Source of the DNA: Mycobacterium shimoidei
GTDB lineage: Bacteria > Actinomycetota > Actinomycetes > Mycobacteriales > Mycobacteriaceae
Reading direction: 5' to 3'
Assembly: GCA_002101905.1 (NCBI GenBank)
Contig: LQPU01000007.1
Span: 1 to 55,756, forward strand
Length of the DNA: 55,756 nt
The translations under genes were made by a program, and so were the position numbers. Within the stretch, counting starts at the first letter, position 1; each line of letters opens with the position of its first letter. The notes beneath the pieces are model-generated. The model ran no database searches, was not told where the DNA came from, and saw nothing but the letters and a program-made list of their open reading frames with translations. Positions 42,206 through 50,512 of this stretch are shown here, one piece after another.

Positions 42206-44610
42206 TGTGCTTTCACCCTTCTCGTGACGGCCGGTGTCCGTCCGATGATGCCATCGGCTTCCAGCTCGGCGATTTCGGCCGCGCTCAACCCGAGTTCGGT
42301 GAGCAGCTCGTGGTTGTGCTGGCCGAGCAGCGGCGCCGGGTGCAGGTGGAACCGCTCCGGCCCGCGAAAGAACCGTACCGCCACGGTGCTGTGCGGGGCG
42401 GGGTCGTTGACCGGGTGGTCGACGTTTTCGAAGAAGGCCCGGAAGCCAAGTTGACCCAACTCGGTTTGGCGGTGCGGCTGCATGACCTTGGCCACCGGCA
42501 CACCGGCGTCCCAGAGGCATTCGACGATCTCGTCGCCGCTGCGCTGTGCACACCAGGCGCTGAGCTGCTGGTCGATCAAGTCGTGTTGTTCGCTTCGTCC
42601 GCGGGCAGTTGCCAGCGCCGGATCCATCGCCCACTGCGGCCGGCCCAGCGCGCGGCGCAGGTGCGCCCACTGCTCGTCGGTGGCCACCGCGATCGCGACC
42701 CAGCTATCGAGCCGGCCGAATTCGTCGACGTCGGCGGTGCGGTACAGGTTCTGCGGCGCGGCTGTCGGTCCGCGGTTTCCGGCCCGTTCCAGCAATGCAC
42801 CGTAGGCCGAATACTCGATCACCTGTTCGGCGGTGATGTTGACCGCCGCGTCGATCATCGCGGCTTCCACCATCACCCCCTCACCGGTGCGGCGCCGATG
42901 TTCCAGCGCCAGCAGCAGCGCGTTGAGCGCGTGCACCCCCGCGTTGGGGTCACCGATCGAGTAGGGCTCGTCCGGAGTGCGGTCGGGATATCCGGTCAGC
43001 CAGCTCACCCCGGAGGCGGCCTCGATCGCGTAGGCGAAGGCCGGGTTGTCACGCCACGGCCCGTCCAGCCCGAATCCCGGCATCCGCAGCAGAATCGCGT
43101 CGGGCCGCTGGGCCTGCACCGCCGCGAAGTCCAGACCGATCTGGTCGAGCACGCGCGGGGTGAAGTTCTCGACGATCACGTCGCAGGTTGTAATGAACCG
43201 GCGCAACAAGTTTCGGCCTTCGTCGGTTTGCAGATCCAGAGTCAGACCCTTTTTGTTGGTGTTCAGACTCGAAAAGATCGGCGAACGCTCCCACCACAGC
43301 TCTTCGCTCATCGGCACGCCGGCGATCAGCCGGGTGCCGTCGGGTTTGCCGGTGGACTCGACGTGGATGACCTCGGCGCCGAGCAGCGCCAGGAAATGCG
43401 TGCACGACGGACCGGCCCAGAACGTCGTCAGGTCCAGCACCCGTAGACCGGCGAACGGCAGGCGATCCGCCGTGCCCCCGTTTTCGGCCCGCCGCGTTCG
43501 AGTCATGCCGGACTGGCGATACTGCGCGGTGTGCTCGCCGAGCCGGGGAGCCGGTTGCGGCGGGCGAAGCTGGGCTGGTCGCATGCGGTAGGGGTGGCCC
43601 GGCTGAGAAAACCCGTCGCGCGGATTCATGGTGAACGTCCGACGCTGTTGAAAATGATCCAGCCCGGTGATGTTGGCGCCGTTGGCAACTGGCGCGTTGG
43701 GGATGCGAAATGCCGTGGCGAGTTCACAAATCTCCTCGACCGTCCGGCTCTCGACCCAGGCATAGATCTCGTCGGCGTGTTCGTTGGCCTGTTCGGTGAT
43801 CGTCAGCGGCGAGTCTTCGGCGATCCACTCCTGGTGGCCGACCATCGCGCACAGGTCGAAGAACTGCTGGGCGGTTCCGCAGCCGACGTCGACCAAGCCG
43901 TCTTTGGCGCGGGCGATACCCGGGACGGTTACCTTGCGCGCGTCCCGCCATGGCCGGCCGAGCATTTCGAAGTAGGTCACCGGGAAATAGGTAAGACCCA
44001 GTATCTGGGTTTCCAGCATCGACAGGTCAACCAGATCGCCGGCGCCACACGTTATCTGGCGCAGCCTTGCGGTCAGCGTCGCTGCGCTGGCATACGCGCC
44101 GGCAAAGAACTCGCCGACCTGCCCGCCCACGAATACCGGCGCCCGATCCGGTGATCCCCGGCCCAGGCCGACGATTCCGCCCGACCAAGCCTGCAGGGTG
44201 AACTCGGTCGCCGGACGGTCCCGCCACGGGCCGTCGAGCCCGAACGGCGTGATCGAGGTGACGACCAGGTGCGGATGCGCGCGATGGATTTCAGCTGGGG
44301 CGAACACATCCGCGAGCGGTGAGCCGCGCGACCACACCGCGGCATCCGCGGACGCCAGCAGTGCGTCCACGAAGTCGACGTCGGAGTGCGGGTCGGCGAC
44401 CACGCTGTGCTTGGAGCAGGCCAGGAAACTGAACAGGGCACCGTCGCCTTCGAGGTGGGCGCCCGAAGCGGACCACCGCCGCAGCGGATCGCCTCGTGGT
44501 GGCTCGACTTTGATCACACGCGCCCCGCCGTCAGCGAGCAGTTTGGTGCAATAGGCGCCGGCGATACCACTGGAAAGGTCGACGACCGTGTAACCCTGCA
44601 GCGGCTCCAC
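42202..44610 (-). CDS. Two-domain CaiB/BaiF CoA-transferase
   Basis: An 802-residue tandem fusion of two family III CoA-transferase domains (about 1-370 and 386-790), twice the usual length. The second domain has the catalytic Asp (D554 in SIGDPNAG). In the first, the aligned position is Glu (E167 in VGEFFAG), so it may be inactive or altered. As natural CaiB enzymes are interlocked dimers, one chain may act as a built-in heterodimer. Linker around 365-385 is Arg-rich. Three bases after a 49-aa ORF and overlapping the LLM gene. Probably activates the pathway acid with CoA. Confidence 0.92.
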   Translation of the reverse strand: MEPLQGYTVVDLSSGIAGAYCTKLLADGGARVIKVEPPRGDPLRRWSASGAHLEGDGALFSFLACSKHSVVADPHSDVDFVDALLASADAAVWSRGSPLADVFAPAEIHRAHPHLVVTSITPFGLDGPWRDRPATEFTLQAWSGGIVGLGRGSPDRAPVFVGGQVGEFFAGAYASAATLTARLRQITCGAGDLVDLSMLETQILGLTYFPVTYFEMLGRPWRDARKVTVPGIARAKDGLVDVGCGTAQQFFDLCAMVGHQEWIAEDSPLTITEQANEHADEIYAWVESRTVEEICELATAFRIPNAPVANGANITGLDHFQQRRTFTMNPRDGFSQPGHPYRMRPAQLRPPQPAPRLGEHTAQYRQSGMTRTRRAENGGTADRLPFAGLRVLDLTTFWAGPSCTHFLALLGAEVIHVESTGKPDGTRLIAGVPMSEELWWERSPIFSSLNTNKKGLTLDLQTDEGRNLLRRFITTCDVIVENFTPRVLDQIGLDFAAVQAQRPDAILLRMPGFGLDGPWRDNPAFAYAIEAASGVSWLTGYPDRTPDEPYSIGDPNAGVHALNALLLALEHRRRTGEGVMVEAAMIDAAVNITAEQVIEYSAYGALLERAGNRGPTAAPQNLYRTADVDEFGRLDSWVAIAVATDEQWAHLRRALGRPQWAMDPALATARGRSEQHDLIDQQLSAWCAQRSGDEIVECLWDAGVPVAKVMQPHRQTELGQLGFRAFFENVDHPVNDPAPHSTVAVRFFRGPERFHLHPAPLLGQHNHELLTELGLSAAEIAELEADGIIGRTPAVTRRVKAQ

Positions 44611-44613
44611 CGG

Positions 44614-44763
44614 CTACTCGTCCTCTTCGCGGCTGGACTTGCTCAACCGGAACTCGGGCGGAAACTTGCGGTCGACCGTGATCGTCGCGATCTTGGTTTC
44701 CGGGTCCTTCGCGTAGCGGATGATCTCCTCCGGCGAGTGGGCCCAGTGGGCACTGTCAGGCAT
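44614..44763 (-). CDS. Small 49-aa ORF in the operon
   Basis: ATG at 44763-44761, TAG at 44616-44614. The start overlaps the end of the M24-like gene by eight bases and the stop is three bases before the CoA-transferase ATG, so without it the operon would have a 145-base hole. The protein (MPDSAHWAHSPEEIIRYAKD to a C-terminal SREEDE) is highly charged. Its middle, KIATITVDR, resembles the first strand of enoyl-CoA hydratases, so it may be a remnant or a microprotein derived from one. No function assigned. Confidence 0.6.
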   Translation of the reverse strand: MPDSAHWAHSPEEIIRYAKDPETKIATITVDRKFPPEFRLSKSSREEDE

Positions 44764-45904
44764 GGACGACGCCTTGCCAGGACGGGCTGGTCGTCAGCAC
44801 CTGCGGCCCGTCTGCGCTGATCAACACTGCTTCGCGGCCGAATACTGCGCCGAGGCCCTGCTGCCACACGTACCCGGTGACCGCAAGCACCATCCCGGCC
44901 TCCAGCTGCTCCTCGGCGGCAGTGGCCGGCAGGTGCGCCGACACGACCGGCGGGTCGAAGCCCATGCCCAGTCCGCGCGCCACCGGCATCGGCGGAAGCG
45001 GTTCTTTCGCACTGTGATACGCCGAAATCAGGTCGGTGGCCGGAGCACCGGCCTGGCAGGCGTCGAAGAGCCGCTGCCACAGCAACTCCCAGCGGCGGTA
45101 CAAGTCGGCGGCTTGATGTTGGGTGGCGTCGCCGACCGGCCAGGTGCGGCCGACTTCACCGGTATAGCCGCCGCCGAGCACACCCACGGAGAACGCCACC
45201 AGGTCGCCGGATCGCACTCGCCCATCGCTGCTGGCGCGCCGCCACGGATGCTCCCGCGACGTCACCCAGGCGACGTCCTGGGTCGAGGGTGTGCTCACAC
45301 CGCCGGCCGTCATCGCCTCCAGCAACACTGCGGCCAACTCCTTCTCGCTGACGCCTTCGGTCAGTTCGGGTAGGGCCGTGGCGAGCGCGTTCTCGGCCAC
45401 CTGGATGGCCTCGCGCAGCGCGGCCACCTCCTCGTCGGTCTTGACACGTCGAGCGGCCCGCATCGCCGGTTCGCCGTCCACCAGCTCGGCATTGGGGAAC
45501 GCCATCGGCAACAACTGTCTGAAGGTCGGCGAGAGGGCGTCGGTACCAACACGTTTCACATCGTCGGCGCCCTCGATTTTCTGCAGCACCGCGATGGTGT
45601 TCATTGGGTTCCAGGCGATGCCGTAAAGATTCTCGTGCGGGATGTCGTCGGGTACACCTTCGTCCCAGGTGCTCAGCAGATGGATCGCCCCGGTCTTACG
45701 CACCACCACACACGTCGGGCCGAACGGGCGGGTGCCGGCCACCCACAGTTGCGGAGCGCCGGCGACGTAGCGGACGTTGGCTTGCCGGCCGAGCACCAGG
45801 ACATCCAGGTCGTGCGCGGCCATCTGGGCCAGAGCGCGCTCCCGGCGTCCCAACCGCAGCGCGCGGTCGTCGGGCAGGACTTCAGTGCGCGCCATAGGGG
45901 TCAT
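44756..45904 (-). CDS. M24 peptidase-fold protein without metal ligands
   Basis: A 382-residue pita-bread (Xaa-Pro peptidase/creatinase-like) protein. Of the five metal ligands of M24 enzymes, four are lost: Ser239 and Glu250 at the Asp positions, Leu312 at the His (GLGMGF for GHGIG), and Thr343 at the first Glu; only E358 in REAV remains. Metal-dependent peptidase activity is very unlikely; creatinase-type members also work without metal. Start ATG 45904, or ATG 45895. Its start overlaps the intact M24 gene by 23 bases, implying a hetero-oligomer. Confidence 0.9.
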   Translation of the reverse strand: MTPMARTEVLPDDRALRLGRRERALAQMAAHDLDVLVLGRQANVRYVAGAPQLWVAGTRPFGPTCVVVRKTGAIHLLSTWDEGVPDDIPHENLYGIAWNPMNTIAVLQKIEGADDVKRVGTDALSPTFRQLLPMAFPNAELVDGEPAMRAARRVKTDEEVAALREAIQVAENALATALPELTEGVSEKELAAVLLEAMTAGGVSTPSTQDVAWVTSREHPWRRASSDGRVRSGDLVAFSVGVLGGGYTGEVGRTWPVGDATQHQAADLYRRWELLWQRLFDACQAGAPATDLISAYHSAKEPLPPMPVARGLGMGFDPPVVSAHLPATAAEEQLEAGMVLAVTGYVWQQGLGAVFGREAVLISADGPQVLTTSPSWQGVVHA

Positions 45905-47123
45905 AGGGGTAGTCGGTCAACGAAATCCAACCTTCCTCGGTGATGACGATGATCTCTTCACTGCGGTAGCCGCCGGTGCCGTCCTCCCATACCACCGGTT
46001 CGAGAACCAGCACCATCCCCGGCTCGAATACGAAGTTCTCGTCGAACTCGTCACCGAGATCCGTTCCGATCATTGGTGTTTCGGCGGCGTTCACGCCGAT
46101 GCCGTGCCCAAGGTAGAAGTGCGGCAGCCAGGGCCGGAAACCGCCGTTGGCCTTGGTCGCGGCCCGGCCCAGCTCGGCGGCCGTTGCGCCGGGACGGGTC
46201 ACCTCGAGCACCGCGCTCATGATGTCGCACCATCGGCGAAATTGCGCCTGCTGGCGCGGTGTCGGGTCCTGCCCCACCAACCAGGTCCGCCCGAAGTCCG
46301 AGCAGTAGCCGGCGTAGGTGATGCTGACATCGGTCCACAGCACGTCGCCGGCGGCGAGTTCGCGCTCGGTCGTCAACAACGGCAGCGCCAGATCGCCGTG
46401 GGTGGTCCACACACCCTCCGCCTTGCTGTTCGGCATCACCTGCCAAATCGGTTCCAGCATGCTGGCCATCGCACCCAGTTCGAAAGCGCGGCGCATGAAG
46501 CCGGCGGACAGGTCGATTTGGCGGATACCGGGGGCCAGCGCGGCCTGCACGTCGACCATGGCTGTGTCGGTGATCCGGCATGCGGCGCGGATACAGCTCA
46601 GCTCGTCGGGAGTCTTGATCAGCTTGGCGGCTCCGACGATTGCGGCGGCGTCGACGGCCCCGTCGGCCGGGAACAACCGGTGCCGGGCGCGCCGCATCGC
46701 CCCGGTGAACTCGTCGACGGCGACGACCGCGTCCGGGGGCACGAATTCTGCGACCAGCCGGGCGAAGTTCTCCACGCCCTCGTCGAACTCCAAATAGACC
46801 GGGCCGTGCAGGTGGTCGGCGGGCAGCCCGGATTCCGAGGATGCGCCTTCGCGAAACGGCAGGAAAAGATGCGGCCACTGATCATCTGCGCGCACCACCG
46901 CCACAGGCCGCTCGACGTAGGACAAGCCCGCGTCTCCCAGCGGCCAGCTCACCCCCGTCGCATAGACCACATTGCTGTTGTTCAGCAGGATCAACGTGTC
47001 GACGCCGCGTTCGGCCATCGCTGACCGCAGCCGCGCTCCGGTTTGTGCGCGCATGCGGTCGAGGTCGGGGGTATCCGGGATGACGAGCGCTGACGGCGGC
47101 GCCTGCATGAACGTCGTCACCAA
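45882..47123 (-). CDS. M24 family metallohydrolase (Xaa-Pro peptidase-like)
   Basis: A 413-residue M24-family protein with all five metal ligands: D265 and D276 (WTDVSITYAGYCSDFGRT), H340 (GHGIGV), E375 (LVLEP) and E389 or E390 (RSEE). N-terminal creatinase-like domain (about 20-165), catalytic domain after. Probably hydrolyses an amide or similar bond in a pathway compound or peptide conjugate (inference). Six bases after the amidohydrolase gene. Confidence 0.92.
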   Translation of the reverse strand: MVTTFMQAPPSALVIPDTPDLDRMRAQTGARLRSAMAERGVDTLILLNNSNVVYATGVSWPLGDAGLSYVERPVAVVRADDQWPHLFLPFREGASSESGLPADHLHGPVYLEFDEGVENFARLVAEFVPPDAVVAVDEFTGAMRRARHRLFPADGAVDAAAIVGAAKLIKTPDELSCIRAACRITDTAMVDVQAALAPGIRQIDLSAGFMRRAFELGAMASMLEPIWQVMPNSKAEGVWTTHGDLALPLLTTERELAAGDVLWTDVSITYAGYCSDFGRTWLVGQDPTPRQQAQFRRWCDIMSAVLEVTRPGATAAELGRAATKANGGFRPWLPHFYLGHGIGVNAAETPMIGTDLGDEFDENFVFEPGMVLVLEPVVWEDGTGGYRSEEIIVITEEGWISLTDYPYDPYGAH

Positions 47124-47129
47124 ACCGCC

Positions 47130-48293
47130 TCAGAGACCGAGGAAGTCGGTGATGTTGCCGCTGACGATCCGCGCTGCGGCCGTCGGTCCGACAGCGTCGA
47201 CGACAGCGGCCAGCGACTTCTCCGAATAACCGTAGGTGCTTTCGTTGTGCGGGTAGTCGCTCGACCACATCACCTTGTCGACCCCGATTTTGTCGATCAA
47301 CTGCAGCCCGAGCGGGTCGACCATGAACGACGCGCTCATGTGCTTGTCCCAGTAGTAGCGCACATCGTGTTCGACCGGCCGGTTGAACATGTGCCGATAC
47401 GACGCCACCAGATGCTCGGCGTCCTGCAACGCCCATGGAACCCAAGCGATTCCGCCTTCGAACCAGCCGATCCGCAGTTTCGGATGGCGGTCGAGGATGC
47501 CGGCGAAGATGTACTTGGCGAACGCCTCGCGGAACCCGTCGACGTTGATCATCATTCCGACGACCACGCTGTTGAATTGGCAGGGAGTTTTCGGCGGGGT
47601 TTCGCCGATGTGATGGGTGACGGGCAGGCCTGCCTCCTCGATTTCGTCCCACACTGGGCTCATGGCATCGCTGGCATAGTCGATGATGTTGCCGTCGTCA
47701 TCCTTGCCGGGGTTCAATGGCAGTAGAAATGTCTTGAGACCCAACGATTTCAGTTCCGACAAAGTCCGCCGGGTCCCCTTCGGGTCCCACCAGTTGATAA
47801 GTCCGGCGCCATAGAAATGGCCGCCCGAGCGTTCTTGCAGGTCGGCAATGTACTCGTTGTAGATGCGGAACGCAAGCTCACGGAGTTGCTTGTCGGGGAA
47901 GTGGAACAGCGCCAAAAGCGCGTTGGGGAAAGCCAACTCTTTCTCGACGCCGTCCTCGCGCAGCTCCTGGATCCGGGCTTCGATGTTCGTGGTGGCCGCC
48001 CCGGGCAGGTCGTCATATTGCATGAGCACCGCGCTGAAGTCGCCCGGCAAGAACGACTGGCCCTTGCGGCCGAGTTGATACGCGCCCTCCTCGTACCAGA
48101 TCCGCGGCGCCTTGTCCTTGAGGTCCTCGGGAAATCGCTCGTAGAAGATGTCCTCGGCCAGCGAGATGTGGTTGTCCGCGGAGAAAACCACGGTGCCCTC
48201 GGGCAGGCCCACGGTGCTGATGTCGGCGTGGCCGCGTCGATTCTTCGGCGCGCCGTACCCTTCCGGTGGATACAGAGAAACGGTGGTGGTCAT
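47130..48293 (-). CDS. Amidohydrolase-2 family hydrolase
   Basis: A 387-residue amidohydrolase-2 protein. VVFSADNHISLAED near the N-terminus, HIGETPP in the middle, and SSDYPHNEST with the metal Asp near the C-terminus. ATG with GGAGGG in good position. Follows the P450 gene by 67 bases; that gap contains only a 15-codon frame of doubtful value. Confidence 0.93.
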   Translation of the reverse strand: MTTTVSLYPPEGYGAPKNRRGHADISTVGLPEGTVVFSADNHISLAEDIFYERFPEDLKDKAPRIWYEEGAYQLGRKGQSFLPGDFSAVLMQYDDLPGAATTNIEARIQELREDGVEKELAFPNALLALFHFPDKQLRELAFRIYNEYIADLQERSGGHFYGAGLINWWDPKGTRRTLSELKSLGLKTFLLPLNPGKDDDGNIIDYASDAMSPVWDEIEEAGLPVTHHIGETPPKTPCQFNSVVVGMMINVDGFREAFAKYIFAGILDRHPKLRIGWFEGGIAWVPWALQDAEHLVASYRHMFNRPVEHDVRYYWDKHMSASFMVDPLGLQLIDKIGVDKVMWSSDYPHNESTYGYSEKSLAAVVDAVGPTAAARIVSGNITDFLGL

Positions 48294-48360
48294 TGCGGAC
48301 CCTCCAATTCCAGCGGGTTGGTTTCGAGACTAGCCATGTCGGTTTGTCCCGGATAGGCCT

Positions 48361-49605
48361 TCACCAGGTCACCGGCAGCTCGTAGACGCCGTACGCCAGC
48401 CGATCGTGTTTGAACGCAATGTTCTCGATCGGCACGGCCAGCCGCATCGTCGGGATACGGCGCGCCAACGTGTGAAAGACGATTTGCAGTTCGGCGCGGG
48501 CCAGCTGCTGGCCAACGCATTGATGCCGGCCGTAACCGAATGCGACGTGCTGGCCCGCCTTCGAGCGGTGCAGGTACAACCGGTCCGGTTCGTCAAAGAT
48601 GTTGGCGTCCCAGTTCGCCGGAGCCAGATCGATGATGATGCCCTCGCCGGCGCGAATGGTCTCACCGGCGATGTCGATGTCTTCGATGGCGACCCGGCGC
48701 TGGCCGTTCTGGATGATGGACAGGTAGCGCAGCAGTTCCTCGACCGCATTGGCGATGACGTTCGCGTCGTCGGTGTCTTGCAGCACCGCCAGCTGCTCGG
48801 GGTGCTCTAGCAAGGCGAGCACGCCCAGCCCGATCATGTTGGCGGTCGTCTCATGTCCGGCGATGAGCAGACCGGTGCCCAGCTGGGCGGCTTCTTTCAC
48901 ACTGAGCTCGCCGGCCCTGACGCGTTCGGCCAGATCGGAGATCGCGTCCGCCGGATCTTCGGACGGACACTGCACCTTGGTTTCGACCAAGTTCGCCAGG
49001 TACTTCGCCAGCCCGGCCGCGCCTTTGGCGGTGTCTTCGGCGGTGGCGTAGCGGGCCAGCCCGATGTTGGCGTGGCGCTGGAAGAACTCCGCGTCCTGGT
49101 ACGGCACACCCAGCAGCTGGCTGATCACCAGCGACGGCACCGGCAGCGCCAACGCGGTGACGATGTCTGCCGGCCGGGGCCCGGCCAGCATGGCGTCGAT
49201 ATGGTCGTCTGTGATCTGTTGGATCACCGGGCGCAGCCCTTCAACCCGCTTGAAAGTGAACGGTTTCGACAGCATCCGCCGGAACCGGGTGTGTTCTTCG
49301 GCGTCGGAGGTGAAGACCGAGCGCGGCCGCTTGTGCACGGTCGACAACATGCCCTCGTTCCAATGCGGGAAGCCGGCGCGCCGGTCGTCGACGCTGACCC
49401 TGGAATCGGAGAACAGCGCAAGCACCTCGTCGTACCCGGTGACCAGCCATGGCGTGCTGCCATCCCAGATCCGCACCCGCGACAGCGGTTTCGACTTCGC
49501 CAGCGCCATCACGTCGGGCGGCGGCGCGAACGGGCATCCGGCCTCGCGGGCCATCGGATAATCCGGAACGTCCTGGGCCGTGATGCTGGTGAGGGTGTCG
49601 GACAC
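48361..49605 (-). CDS. Cytochrome P450
   Basis: A 414-residue P450. I-helix LLIAGHETTANMIG, ExxR in EELLRYLS, and heme loop VAFGYGRHQCVGQQLARAE. The Q-rich loop and HETTANM are typical of actinobacterial CYP105/107-like secondary-metabolism or xenobiotic P450s (weak inference). GTG start with GAGGAG overlapping the end of the ferredoxin gene, three bases upstream. Confidence 0.95.
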   Translation of the reverse strand: MSDTLTSITAQDVPDYPMAREAGCPFAPPPDVMALAKSKPLSRVRIWDGSTPWLVTGYDEVLALFSDSRVSVDDRRAGFPHWNEGMLSTVHKRPRSVFTSDAEEHTRFRRMLSKPFTFKRVEGLRPVIQQITDDHIDAMLAGPRPADIVTALALPVPSLVISQLLGVPYQDAEFFQRHANIGLARYATAEDTAKGAAGLAKYLANLVETKVQCPSEDPADAISDLAERVRAGELSVKEAAQLGTGLLIAGHETTANMIGLGVLALLEHPEQLAVLQDTDDANVIANAVEELLRYLSIIQNGQRRVAIEDIDIAGETIRAGEGIIIDLAPANWDANIFDEPDRLYLHRSKAGQHVAFGYGRHQCVGQQLARAELQIVFHTLARRIPTMRLAVPIENIAFKHDRLAYGVYELPVTW

Positions 49606-49608
49606 TTC

Positions 49609-49803
49609 TCACTCCTCGATGTGGATGGCCAGCGCTGGGCAACCTGCGGCGGCACTGCGGGCGTTATCGGCCTGCTCAGCCGGTGGACTGTCGTTGAGCA
49701 GCACGACGACGCCGTCTTCGTCGCGTTGGTCGAAGATTTCCGGAGCGCGCATCACACAGTTTCCCGAGGACGCGCATTTGTCTTGGTCGACAGTCACTTT
49801 CAT
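49609..49803 (-). CDS. 3Fe-4S ferredoxin of P450 type
   Basis: A 64-residue ferredoxin. Ligands C10, C16 (CASSGNC) and C55 (GCPALAI), with Ser at the variable position. The ATG overlaps the stop of the TetR gene (four bases), and the P450 follows after three bases, so regulator, ferredoxin and P450 are one unit. Confidence 0.93.
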   Translation of the reverse strand: MKVTVDQDKCASSGNCVMRAPEIFDQRDEDGVVVLLNDSPPAEQADNARSAAAGCPALAIHIEE

Positions 49804-50462
49804 CTGTCGCTACTTTCGGTCACCGGGGCAAGCCACAGGCCCACGATCGCGTCGATGAGCCCCGATGCGGCGGCCTGCCACGACAGCTTGCGATCACCGC
49901 TCGCTATCGCGCGTTCGAGGTCGGCGCAGGTGTGCACCAGCAGGTTGCGCGCCATCAGGTTGCGCTCGCCGTGGACGTCGACGGGCAACTCCGGCAGGCA
50001 GCGGTTGATCCCGTCGATCACCTGGACCAGCGACGGCGAGGTCAGCGCGTCTTTGACCACGATGTTGTAGTACGCCGGATCGGTCATCACCTGCGCGGCG
50101 AAGCGCGCATACCAGGTGGGGTCGCCGAGCGCGGCCAGATGCTCGGTGAGCGGACAGACCAGGCAGGCCACCCAGTCGCGCATGTCGGCCGGCTGAGCGC
50201 GCTGCGACAACTCGGTCACCATCTGCTCGCGCAACCGTTCGATCGGCACCCGGTGCTTGCGCTCGATGGCGCGCACCAGATCGGTTTTGGTGCCGAAGTG
50301 ATAGCCGACCGCGGCGTTGTTGCCCTGGCCGGCGGCTTCGCTGACCTGGCGGTTGGACACCGCGAAGACGCCGTGTTCGGCGAAAAGCCGCTCGGCCACG
50401 GCCAGGATCGCCTCCTGAGTGGTGCTGGCCCGCTCGGTGCGCGCAGTCCTCGCTGTGGTCAC
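49800..50462 (-). CDS. TetR-family regulator of the minus-strand pathway block
   Basis: A 220-residue TetR regulator. The helix-turn-helix is near 17-62 (TQEAILAVAERLFAEHG, AVSNRQVSEAAGQGNNAAVGYHF), followed by a ligand domain. GTG start. First of ten minus-strand ORFs with small gaps or overlaps down to 40542, so probably an autoregulated pathway repressor. A near-perfect palindrome lies 26 bases upstream (50489-50512). Confidence 0.92.
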   Translation of the reverse strand: MTTARTARTERASTTQEAILAVAERLFAEHGVFAVSNRQVSEAAGQGNNAAVGYHFGTKTDLVRAIERKHRVPIERLREQMVTELSQRAQPADMRDWVACLVCPLTEHLAALGDPTWYARFAAQVMTDPAYYNIVVKDALTSPSLVQVIDGINRCLPELPVDVHGERNLMARNLLVHTCADLERAIASGDRKLSWQAAASGLIDAIVGLWLAPVTESSDR

Positions 50463-50488
50463 CCGGCCAAGTCAACGCCGTTGGACCT

Positions 50489-50512
50489 ATTAAGTCAAGC
50501 GCTTGATTTAAT
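50489..50512. promoter_or_regulatory. 24-bp palindrome, candidate TetR operator
   Basis: Core TCAAGCGCTTGA is a perfect 12-bp palindrome; flanks ATTAAG and TTTAAT extend it to 24 bp with a single mismatched pair. It overlaps the stop codon of the SDR (50508) and lies before the TetR gene. The core resembles the KstR2-type motif CAAG-N2-CTTG as I recall it. Confidence 0.65.

Noticed and set aside
48290..48337. 15-codon minus-strand ORF whose stop overlaps the amidohydrolase ATG
   Set aside because: It has only a weak ribosome site, and the GGAGGG inside it is better explained as the ribosome site of the amidohydrolase; the overlap may be chance.
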